From Cyclostephanos tholiformis (lineage: Eukaryota; Bacillariophyta; Thalassiosirophyceae; Thalassiosirales; Thalassiosiraceae): a DNA stretch of 31,206 nt. Where the stretch lies: the NCBI GenBank assembly GCA_036939975.1, contig JALLPB010000048.1, positions 1 to 31,206 of the forward strand, in the 5' to 3' direction. Positions 1 to 8,668 of the stretch are shown one piece after another (position 1 is the stretch's first letter; each line of letters begins with the position of its first letter). The notes beneath the pieces were generated by a model. The model saw only the letters and a program-made list of their open reading frames with translations, searched no databases and had not been told where the DNA came from. A program made the position numbers and the translations under genes.

Positions 1-209
1 AAAATAATAGTGTAACATAATTTTAGGGGGCTTCCCCCTCATTTCCCTCAACCTCGATGCCTATCGTACTTACTTAAAAAAAATAGGCCATGACACTATG
101 ACGCACGTAGAAGAAATGATGTGTCATTCTTCTATCCTCACCCCGCCATCCCACCCCATCCGTCCTACCCCATACCAAATCCCGGCCAACCTTAAAAAGA
201 CCCTCAGCG
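1..209. other. upstream flank of the VOC gene, no gene seen
   Basis: AT-rich sequence with a short C/T-rich tract, lying upstream of the first gene. I see no supported coding sequence or RNA gene. Open frames on the minus strand here are antisense to the VOC gene and look like shadows. Confidence 0.5.
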
Positions 210-1011
210 ATGCAGCTGTTGGCTACGATGATGATCACATCGTCCTTACGCGTCGCCGTTGCCTCGTCTCGATTCGTAGCTGGCGCTAGGAGAGCTGGAT
301 CGTTGACCCTATCAACGAGCTCTCCGCTATCATTAAATATTCGCGGCGGAGACAAAGGAGACGCAGATGGACTCGGTCGCGTCGAGCCCCCAGCGTTATC
401 GTCCAGAGAGGTCAGCTCTCCCGCATTTGCATCCGCATCCGCGAAGAGAGAGGACAAAAGGTACGTCACGCTGGCCGATCCTGCTCCGGGGTCGCCATTT
501 CACTACGCATTCCCGGTTCATTCGCTCGAGGCCGCGAAGGAATTCTACGGCAACGTGCTAGCGTGCGAGGAGGGCAGGTCATCCGAGAAGTGGCAGGACT
601 ATTCCCTCCACGGGCATCAGATAGTATGCCACTGGGTCGGCAACGATTATCGATGCGTCGACTACTACAACCCCGTCGACGGCGACGAGGTCCCTGTGCC
701 GCACGCTGGTTTGGCTTTGACGGTAGAGCAATTCCACGCGCTGGCGGATCGCTTGAGAAAAGCTGGAGTGCATTTCATCATCGAGCCGCATTTGCGGTTT
801 CGGGATGCCCCGGGGGAACAGTGGACAATGTTCTTCAAGGATCCCAGGTGTGTTTCTCGTTGATCATATTGTATTGCCCCATGGATGTCACTAGTTATAT
901 GCACGCTCTGTACTAACTCGTTTATTCATATCCTCATCAAGTGGCAACAATCTCGAATTCAAAGCCATGACCAAGGTCGAAAACCTCTTCGCAAAGTACA
1001 ACGTTGATTAG
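210..1011 (+). CDS. VOC superfamily (glyoxalase/bleomycin-resistance-like) protein, 2 exons
   Basis: Exons 210-847 and 942-1011 give 235 aa. The intron (848-941) starts GTGTGT, holds a perfect TACTAAC branch point at 911-917 and ends AAG. The splice rebuilds a serine, giving FFKDPSGNNLEFKAM, the classic C-terminal end of a vicinal-oxygen-chelate domain. The domain fills residues about 95-235: FHYAFPVHSLEAAKEFYG opens the first beta-alpha-beta-beta-beta unit and VPHAGLALTVEQFHALA the second. Likely metal ligands are the His near the start, the His of VPHAG and the Glu of NLEFK. The substrate is unknown; relatives include glyoxalase I-like and extradiol-dioxygenase-like enzymes. The first about 90 residues are Arg/Ser/Ala-rich without acidic residues near the start, which suggests an organelle (mitochondrial?) presequence. 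The start at 210 is the first Met in frame; the Mets at 228 and 231 are alternatives. Confidence 0.85.
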
Positions 1012-1088
1012 AATAATGATATTATAATATAACCAGATACTAATTTAACGACATACTCGTACGCCTAAATATCTGTAATTTGTTCAAT

Positions 1089-1732
1089 TCAATCGCTTTC
1101 ATCTTCTTTGCCGAAAGCAGCTGAATTAACAACGAGCAATCATCATCAGTGAACAAGAAAGAAACCGCCCAACACGGGGAACGCAGGAAGAGACAATTCA
1201 ACATCGGCTCACCTCCAGCAACCGAGCCGATCATCAGAACACCCAACGCTCTGTGGAAAAAAAAAAATTAGTATACATTTTAGGGCTTTCGGTTGAAACC
1301 AAGTGCGGTCAATAAAAATGACAGAAATAAATCGTAAGACGATACTCACGGCTGTGTCAACCTCTCAAAGTTCATATTGAACGCAATCTGAACGGTATCG
1401 TCCTTCAGAACGTAGGAGCAGAATATCCCCGCCAGGAACCAGACCAAAAGGGCGAGGACGACGAAGAAATCGATCGTGACTATCGCGGAGATGACCTCGA
1501 ATATGATTTCCTTCGCCCCCCCCCCCCCCCCCGTCGTCGTCCTCGATCGTCCCCGACCGGGAGAGGGGGAATTCGCGCGCATGCGCCGCGCGTCCGCGAG
1601 GAGCTCGTCGATGGGATCGTCGCTCTTCCGCGCGTCGCCGCCCGTCGTCGGCCGTCGCATTCCCGACGACGACACGATCTCCCTCCCGTCGTCGTCGACG
1701 TCGTAATACTCCCATTCCTCGTCGTCCGCAAG

Positions 1733-1774
<42 letters not shown>

Positions 1775-2251
1775 TTCATCCGCTCTTACCTCCGCATCGT
1801 CCTTCGTTGCCTGGGAGACTTCGTCGTACGTCGGTGAATCCGGCATACCCGAAACGACGTCTCGAATGTCTCGCACTTTCATCACCAAGACATCTGCCTT
1901 GGGAGAGGATGACGCGGTCGATGGAGCCTGGGACATCGTCCTCGTCGTCGAGGCGGTGGCATCCGATATCATACCGCTTCTATCGTCGTCGCTTTTGGAT
2001 TCCATCACTAGCGATGGAGGGGAAGATACGTTCCCGTCCCTGCGTCTTCTCCTCCTCGTCGGCGATGATGACGAGGCGGGCGGTGTTGTGTCCACGTCGT
2101 CGCCGTCCGATGCCGCCAATCGTTGATGCCATGTCAAACTGCGGCCGATTGCCATCCGGGTCGGGTAGGACGTGAGTGCAACGCGTGGATTGGGAGCGGT
2201 GAAGGCTGCCGCGGACGCCACTAGCAGCGGGAGGAGAAGCGGTACCATCAT
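1089..2251 (-). CDS. predicted plastid-targeted membrane protein with Asp-rich spacer, 3 exons
   Basis: Exons (minus) 2251-1350, 1250-1213 and 1120-1089 give 323 aa. The introns start GTGAGT and GTGAGC and end in polypyrimidine-CCACAG and TTAATTCAG. Residues 1-17 (MMVPLLLPLLVASAAAF) form a signal peptide ending in ASAAAF|TAP, an ASAFAP-type motif for import into the diatom plastid. A long Ser/Thr/Asp-rich spacer follows, with a run of twelve Asp encoded by a trinucleotide repeat (1734-1772) and a Gly run from a C17 tract (1516-1532 on plus). The C-terminal third holds a hydrophobic segment (IDFFVVLALLVWFLAGIF) followed by KDDTVQIAFNMNF, LTQPALGVLMIGSVAGG and the end GKEDESD. I do not recognise the family; only the C-terminal part looks constrained. 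The open frame continues upstream of 2251, but the Met before the signal peptide fits best because it leaves a promoter between this gene and the divergent epimerase. Confidence 0.7.
1734..1772. repeat. (TCG)n trinucleotide microsatellite in coding sequence
   Basis: Thirteen uninterrupted TCG units on the plus strand. Read on the minus strand they encode an Asp run in the predicted plastid membrane protein. The length probably varies between strains. Confidence 0.9.
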
Positions 2252-2390
2252 TATATTATTTTTTGTCCTATCATCAGGGTTGTGGGTATCGTATCGTGGG
2301 AGGGAGGGAGAATGAACAGCTTCCGCGTGTAAGTAAGAATATCGCCCCCGGAGATTCGGCACACCAAAAAAGAACACGGAACCAAACACC
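2252..2390. promoter_or_regulatory. 139-bp divergent promoter between membrane protein and epimerase genes
   Basis: The two start codons face away from each other over 139 bp, so both genes must share this stretch for 5' UTRs and promoters. The A-rich leader ending CAAACACCATGG precedes the epimerase start. An in-frame TAA at about 2333 shows the epimerase frame does not simply extend upstream. Confidence 0.5.
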
Positions 2391-3080
2391 ATGGTCTGGG
2401 GAGGGAAGAAATACATAATTGCACCGTCCATCCTATCGGCGGACTTCGCGAGGCTCGGCGAGGAGGTAGATAACGTCCTAAGGGCCGGAGCCGACGTCAT
2501 TCACTTCGATGTGATGGACAATCACTACGCGCCGAACCTCACGATAGGTCCCATGGTCTGCAGGGCCCTGCGGGATCACGGCGTTACCGCGCCCATAGAC
2601 GTGCACCTGATGGTCAGTCCCGTCGACGCCCTAATCGAGGAGTTCATAAAGGCCGGCGCATCCCAAATAAGTTTCCATCCCGACGCGACGATACACGTCG
2701 ATCGGAGCCTACGTCTGATACGGGATGGCGGGTGCAGGGCGGGCCTGGTCTTCAATCCCGCCACGTCCCTCGACGCGGCGAGGTACGTCATGGACGAGCT
2801 CGACGTCATAGTGCTGATGTCGGTCAATCCCGGATTCGGGGGGCAGAAGTTCATACCCGCCATGCTGAACAAGGCGCGAGAGGCTCGGAGGATGATCGAC
2901 GACGCCGGGGTGGACTGTAGACTTATGATCGACGGGGGGGTGACCGTCGATAACATACGCCTCGTGGCCGATGCCGGGGTGGATACGATGGTGGCCGGAT
3001 CCGCGATATTCAAGGCGCCGAGGACGATGGAATCGTACAGGGAAACCATAGATAGGATGCGCGCCGAGCTCGAGACGTGA
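2391..3080 (+). CDS. rpe: ribulose-phosphate 3-epimerase
   Basis: A 229-aa protein in one exon, full length for the family. It interconverts D-ribulose 5-phosphate and D-xylulose 5-phosphate in the pentose phosphate pathway (also the Calvin cycle in plastid isoforms). The TIM-barrel landmarks are all present: [16 protein letters not shown] at the N-terminus, [19 protein letters not shown] with the metal-binding HFDVMD, DVHLMV with the metal His, [22 protein letters not shown] around the phosphate loop, and [11 protein letters not shown] with the catalytic Asp, then [13 protein letters not shown]. There is no targeting extension before [13 protein letters not shown], which suggests the cytosolic isoform rather than the plastid one. 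An unseen upstream leader exon cannot be excluded, but an in-frame stop lies about 58 bp upstream. The gene is divergent from the predicted plastid membrane protein gene. Confidence 0.96.
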   Translation: MVWGGKKYIIAPSILSADFARLGEEVDNVLRAGADVIHFDVMDNHYAPNLTIGPMVCRALRDHGVTAPIDVHLMVSPVDALIEEFIKAGASQISFHPDATIHVDRSLRLIRDGGCRAGLVFNPATSLDAARYVMDELDVIVLMSVNPGFGGQKFIPAMLNKAREARRMIDDAGVDCRLMIDGGVTVDNIRLVADAGVDTMVAGSAIFKAPRTMESYRETIDRMRAELET

Positions 3081-3467
3081 CCTCGAGCCTCTGCCGTGGG
3101 GGATTGCATACCTTTGTGGTGTTGGGGTAATTATTCATCGAATCAAGGATATAGATGCGTAACATTGCAAGGAGAGGTGTTCTAGATTCAACGTCCACGG
3201 GGTAAATCGAGTGAATAACGAGGATGTTCGCGTCATTATTCGTTCGATGCATTCATCATTACTTTATGCGAAAAGTCTCACTGACAGTAATATGATCATG
3301 ATGTGTAGGGTGAACAAGAGCCGTATTTTCTGCCTACGGCATGTAACATTCGCTCGTGCATATGTTCTTGCGATTACCTTCGATACTGCAACGATGTTAG
3401 TAGCAGAACAAATACGACCTTTAGTTTATGGCTTATTCCATGAAGCTTGACTCCTATCATAATAGGA
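3081..3467. other. convergent 3' intergenic region, no gene seen
   Basis: 387 bp between the epimerase stop and the PSD-like gene stop. Open frames here show no family resemblance and have ordinary AT-rich intergenic composition. It should hold the two 3' UTRs; I see no clear structured terminator or RNA gene. Confidence 0.5.
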
Positions 3468-4718
3468 CTAATGCGCAAGTGTCTCTCCAACCAAAACCTC
3501 CACATACAGGTTTCGTTCCGAAGCCATTCTCAGAGGTTGCACGATATCCATCGGCTTCGTCGTGAACAAAGCAAATGCGCTGGATGCGTGCAAAAATTTG
3601 GACATGAGACGAAAACGAAACACGATGGGTCAATCTTTCATATAAAATGAAAAGGTGTGTGTGATCTTACCTTCCCCCTGCCCTAAATGCGGACAATTCT
3701 TGTCCCTTGGAAATGGACTTGCCAACCATCTCCTCATCGTACGTAATGGTGTTAACTCCCACGCCGCCGATGATTACCAAAGCTATCCGCAAGGGCTCCT
3801 CGTCGTCGTGCGAATCTTCATCCTCTAGTACGACGACCAATCTCTTATTTTCGTTCAGGAGATTGAATTTGCCTCCGAAGAACTTGACAGATGCCGACGG
3901 CGAGTGAATACCTTCCATATTGCAGTGTACGCATTTCCCCTTTTGTGATTTCGAAAAAATAATGATCGACGTGATTGTAAACAAAACGATCCCAACTCCG
4001 TCGTAAAAATAATAAAAAAAGAAGAAAACGAACGAAAATAACATATTCAAGCGATCGAACGTCTCACCGATATGGGAGCGTGTACCCGGTGATAATCCCT
4101 CGGTGATAGATACCCGATGATGACGCGATTACTACCGTACGCTCCCAAGTCACTCGCGGGCAGTCCGATATTCCCCACGTCGTAATCGCATCCCTTGACG
4201 AGCATCGATCTCATGGACTCGTCGCTGTCGTACGACAGTATCTTGCAACACGCTGGCGAGACCAATCGTCCATGTCCGAGCTCGGGATGATGACGCGGCG
4301 CATACGCCCTCGAGAAGAAATCGTTCAGGGACGCGTATTCGGCCGCGTCCCTCTCCCATATCCACGGACTTCGCTGTATGTCCAAGCGCGAACAGAACTC
4401 GTCGATCCTCGATGTCGCATCCCCGGCATTATCGAACGGTCTGTCCCACGAATTCTGTATCGTCGTGAAGGATCGTATGATGCCGTTGATGAGAGGATTG
4501 CGCGTGCCGAATAGCGCCATGTCGAATAATAACGTCGCGAAGACACCCTCGAAGAGCGTCATGCGAGGTTCGTCGCACCTCGTCGTGCCATCGCGTAGGA
4601 CGTATATTTCGAGGGGGGACACGTTCCGTTTTATCCGATCGGATAATCGACGGGGTAGTACGGCGAGGAGCGCACGCGCCATGAGGTCGCCGACGGAGAA
4701 AAGATTCATGTCTGGCAA
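3468..4718 (-). CDS. phosphatidylserine decarboxylase-like protein, catalytic Asp replaced, 3 exons
   Basis: Exons (minus) 4718-4068, 3939-3671 and 3579-3468 give 343 aa. Family landmarks run in order: YASLNDFFSRAY (115-140 region), RLVSPACCKILSYD (151-164), MLVKGCDYDVGNI, YLSPRDYHRVHAP (203-215, with both His of the HxxH active site), NLLNENKRLVVV, ISKGQELSAFRAGGS and the end LVGETLAH. Active PSDs cut themselves before the Ser of LGST/GGST to form a pyruvoyl group. Here that serine (Ser307) is kept and is split by intron 2 (AG|C), but the following TV is replaced by AF. The processing Asp of the (P)AD(G/C) motif is Cys157. This may be an inactive or neofunctionalised paralogue resembling the fungal GGST type. 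No clear signal peptide or membrane span is visible. The second splice acceptor (3939) has a weak polypyrimidine tract and is the least certain junction. Confidence 0.8.
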
Positions 4719-5487
4719 GAGTGCAAGGGGGCTAGCTCGTGGAGGAGTATATATATTATATATTATTATTATTGCTACGTTATGGTAGTACGAAGAAGGA
4801 AGGAGGTCGGTGGCGACTAGAAGATGATAGGGGGGAGGCGGAGGGGTGGCGGCGGCGTCGGGGTGGGATGGGAAATGGGATGGGCGGGCGGGGGGGCGGG
4901 GGGAGAAGATTTGGTATTTTTTTTCATATTTAGTTCCCCTCTACGTAACCGAATCTTCCCCCAATCCTTTCCCATATATCTTCTCCGATCCATCATGATG
5001 CTGTGATGGTGCGTCGGACGTCGGCAGCGGGCGGAGGTACCATAATATGGTACGAGGCCGGGGGGGATCTTTGGAATCTTCTCGTTTTCAGGTATATTAT
5101 GGTAGTAGCAGCGATGTGTCACTCCACCGTTCATTATATTATTTTATTGTCGATGTTGAGTAATTCGTTTCATTTGTTATTATTATTTGTCATTGTTCGC
5201 TGAGTGAGGGTGTCCGACGACGTAGTGTTATAATATTGGTCCTCCTTGATCCCACCAATCCATACACATACCATCATCTGTCTCTCCTTTCACCGCCCAG
5301 CTCTACTGCACTCCACGTCGACCATCCCCTTCCACCCGTTGCATCGTCGCGGAGCCCCCGTCGGCCATAATCCTCCCAAACGGGATAAGAGAGAGAGAGA
5401 GAGAGTACGCACGGCACACACAGCCCCCCAAAACTTCAACATCCATAATATACGCACCACGAACGACCAACCACGATCCCCGCCGCG
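4719..5487. promoter_or_regulatory. 769-bp divergent intergenic region with G-rich and GA tracts
   Basis: Separates the PSD-like gene (minus) from the aminotransferase fusion gene (plus). The plus strand is strongly purine/G-rich from about 4793 to 4910, with many runs of three or more G that could form G-quadruplexes. A TATA-like AT stretch lies at 4747-4780 just upstream of the PSD-like start, and a short (GA)n tract at 5389-5406 upstream of the fusion gene. No coding sequence here is convincing. Confidence 0.45.
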
Positions 5488-8335
5488 ATGGGTCCCGTGA
5501 TAACCCTCGTCCTCGCCTTCGCGGTAGCGTCCCTATTCGTCAAGCACGCTTGGGAGAAGATCGAATTCTTCCTCAGGTCGAACTACCGGTACCTATTCCT
5601 AGATTCGCTCGCCCCCTACGTGCATTACGGCGACGACGTCGGCATCGAAACGTCGTTGATGCTCGATCATCCGACGGGGGACGTATACGATCGTCGACTC
5701 GTCGGTCAGGCGTACCTATCGTCGAAGCTCGGGCGGGCGGCCGTAAAAGTCGACGACGATGTCGACATCGACGACGATCACGGGCGGCGCGATCGTCATC
5801 GTCGTCGCCGATGCGGTATGGACCTATCGCGACGTCTCGTGGACTGCCGTTTCGCATTATCGAAGGTGTGCATGCCTCTATTGCGCGAGCTCGAATTCGA
5901 TCCGAACGTCGTCGGTCGGAATTTCGTGACGTTCGTTCGGAATGGGAACGCAGGAGGAGGTGGGGGGGGGGGGGTGGGGGGGGGGGGGACGAAGACGACG
6001 ATGACGTCGACGACCACGATGACGTCGACGACCACGGATCATACGCCGATGCGGACGATAACGCGTCCGCGGGCATGATACACGCCATCACCGAGGATGG
6101 CGTAACGAGGCCGTACGTCGGTAACGATGCCGTTCACACCCTCGGATCGAGGTATTTCTACGCCCCGATACAGGAGGAGATCAATAGACGCATGTCTCTC
6201 ATCAGTCCCGTGATCGACCCACCCCCACCCCCCGACGACGACGACGACGTGAGGGACGACGGGGAGGGGAGGATCGGGAGGAGCATGCTTCGATTCTGCC
6301 CCATCGCGATGAACGTCGAGCTAATGAAGAACGTCGACCTGATCAAGAAGTTAACTGGCATGGACAGGGTGCGATACTCGCTGAGCGGATCCGAGGCCGT
6401 CGACGGTGCCATCAAGGACATACGCGCGAGTTGCGACGACAAGCCAATCGTAGTGAGATTCGCGTCGGCATATCACGGACACGTTTCCGGCGTGAGCGTC
6501 GTCGATTGTCCGAATCACGTCTTCCTCCCGGAATGCGAACGGTCGAGCTTGGATTTCATCGAGAGGTATCATTATCGAATATGCGCCGTCATCGTGAATC
6601 CGATGCAGCACTTTACAGGCATTAACAAGGCGAGTCCGCCGGGGGAGAAGGTCACGTTCGGGAGGAGGATAAGGAAGTGCGTCCCCCGCGAGGAGTACTC
6701 ACGTTGGTTGCACGACCTACAGGTGAAGTGTAATTATTGCACCAAGTACCTGACGAGGGTGAGTATTATTTGTTAGCGATGCGAGGAGTGCCCGTTGTGC
6801 CCCTTCGGCGTGCATTCGTGCCAGGGATCGTCTCGGATAGTGCGATTTAATCAAAAATTTTCAATATTTCATCCCTCGCCCCATCGCGTCTCCAGGTCGC
6901 ATTGGTCATGGACGACATCTACTTCGCCTTCCGTACCCCCGAGCTCCTGAGCTCGAACTACTTCCTCCATCCGGACACGAGTGCCCCCCTTAGGCCGGAC
7001 GTTATCATCCTCGGGAAGGCGTTGGCGGCGGGATACCCGCTGAGCGCGATCGCCGGTCGAGACGGATTCCTCAACTCGTACGACAGGAAGTTCCTCCTGC
7101 GCCTGAACAAGACCGTGGGTACCCTAGCTGGGTGGCACGGCGGGATCGTGGCGTCCAACGTATTCCTGGAGGCAGTCCTCGAGGGGGGCGGTCGTTCCGA
7201 TGGCACGCCCATCCTCGAGATACCCGCTAAGGATCAGCTCGCGAGCCTCGTTAGGAAATGCGACGCCTTCGTCGAGTCCATCAACGCCGAGATGTCGAGC
7301 AAGGACCTGCCCGTGCGCATGAGAAACTTCGGCAACACATTCTCCGTCGACTACCTAAGCGATTCGCTCTACAACAGTCGGTATCCCCAGTACCTTCTCG
7401 CGGAGGGAATGTTCCTCGGAAATTACTCGACCGGGAAGTTCAATATTAACGCCGACGCCACCAAGGACGATCTAAGGCGACTTGGGACTATGTTCGTGTC
7501 GGCGGCGGATCGGATGCAGCGCGACGGGTACTTCGAGCCCATGACCAAGTCCGCGAGGCGAAGGTTCCTCTTATCCCTGCTCGCGCGCTTCGCCAAAAAC
7601 TACGCAAGGCTGTACTACGACCGCATCATGTCCGACAAGCACATTGACATCGAGGTCTCGCACAATCACCCGGTGAATAAATTTGGACATTTTTGGTCCT
7701 CCGTGGGCATGATCCTGTTCGCGTATCCACTAATTTTCTGGTACGGACAGCCTCTCAAGGGATGCGCGTGGTTCTTCCTAACTCATGTCGTCAGGCAGAG
7801 TGGACACTTCTTCTACGAACACCAAGACCGCGACATTGAGAAGCTGAAATTCGGTCACAAGGACGCGAGCAAGAAGGAGGCAGTCGCCTTCCTTTCGTGT
7901 GCCGCGATCATGTATAACTACCGCAAGGCTCTACTTGTCTTCGCCGCCAGGTACATCGATCCTGCATTCTTTCAACTTTCGCTCGATCAGTACGTCTCGG
8001 TGATTGCGCTGTTTACGGTTGTTCCCCACTTTGTCGAGATAGTCTATCAGAGTGTGAGTAATCGCTCTGTGTCATCCTTTTCTTCGCTGTAATGAGTTCA
8101 ATGCGACCAACACTTTTCATGCTCAAATAATCCATTCCTTGCGAATATTGATGACATTTAGGGTCTCCTGCGCGGTTTGTCCTGGGCTCTTAAGATAGTC
8201 ACCGATCCCTTCACCGATCTTCTAGACTTCTACACCCACGTGATAATTCACCCACGGTGGTTCTTGGATTTCAAGGACCACCGGGCCACGTACTGCTTGG
8301 ACATTCATACGAAAAAGGTCATGAAGGTAGCGTGA
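5488..8335 (+). CDS. class-III PLP aminotransferase fused to Mpo1/DUF962-like membrane domain, 3 exons, frame broken in poly-G
   Basis: Exons 5488-6758, 6896-8053 and 8162-8335; about 867 aa if one base is restored in the G13-T-G13 tract (5962-5988), where the frame shifts. The N-terminus (MGPVITLVLAFAVASLFV) is a membrane anchor. The aminotransferase part resembles glutamate-1-semialdehyde aminomutase/omega-aminotransferases: YSLSGSEAVDGA (phosphate site), SAYHGHVSG, VALVMDDIYFAF (cofactor Asp) and DVIILGKALAAGYPLS with the likely Schiff-base Lys near residue 465. About residue 678 onward is a membrane domain with SHNHPVNKFGHF, hydrophobic segments and SGHFFYEH, resembling the His/Pro/Asn pattern of Mpo1 (DUF962), a 2-hydroxy fatty acid dioxygenase. 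Exon 3 adds GLLRGLSWALKIVTDPF and a basic end. Splice phases are all 0. The amino donor and substrate are unknown, and assignment of the C-terminal domain is moderate. Confidence 0.75.
5962..5988 (+). repeat. G13-T-G13 homopolymer tract at a frame break
   Basis: Two runs of 13 G separated by one T inside exon 1 of the aminotransferase fusion gene. The frame that opens at 5488 carries the N-terminus up to here, and a different frame carries the aminotransferase from here on. Exon 1 length is one base short of a multiple of three, matching one missing G. This is either an assembly or sequencing error or a true, slip-prone tract. Confidence 0.85.
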
Positions 8336-8668
8336 AAGGCGAAATTGAGATCACGCAGTCGATTTAGAGGAAGGGAATCCATACTTCAACTGGTTTAAAA
8401 TAGTAATAGTGATGCTCGATTCTTTCTGATACACAAACATGACTTGGTCCTCCATCGATTCGCCAGAATCTTGTAGTGTAGGATATCTTCATCATTCTAA
8501 AAATCATAGTCATCGTCATCACCGATACTGTTAAGAGATAACGAGATCTTAGTAATAAAGATGTGTTGTGGAAATAAGGAAGCTCTTACTTTACTCGTCA
8601 TGGAAACGTGCTAAAACCAAAAATTTAGTACACATGTGATTCTTTACCTGATCCAAACGATTTCTCCG
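8336..8668. other. convergent 3' intergenic region, no gene seen
   Basis: 333 bp of AT-rich sequence between the stops of the aminotransferase fusion (plus) and the GT4 gene (minus). It should contain both 3' UTRs. I see no coding or RNA gene. Confidence 0.5.

Noticed and set aside
2328..2390. Possible upstream leader exon for the epimerase using a GTAAGT-like donor
   Set aside because: No convincing acceptor or targeting peptide could be assembled, and the protein is full length from 2391.
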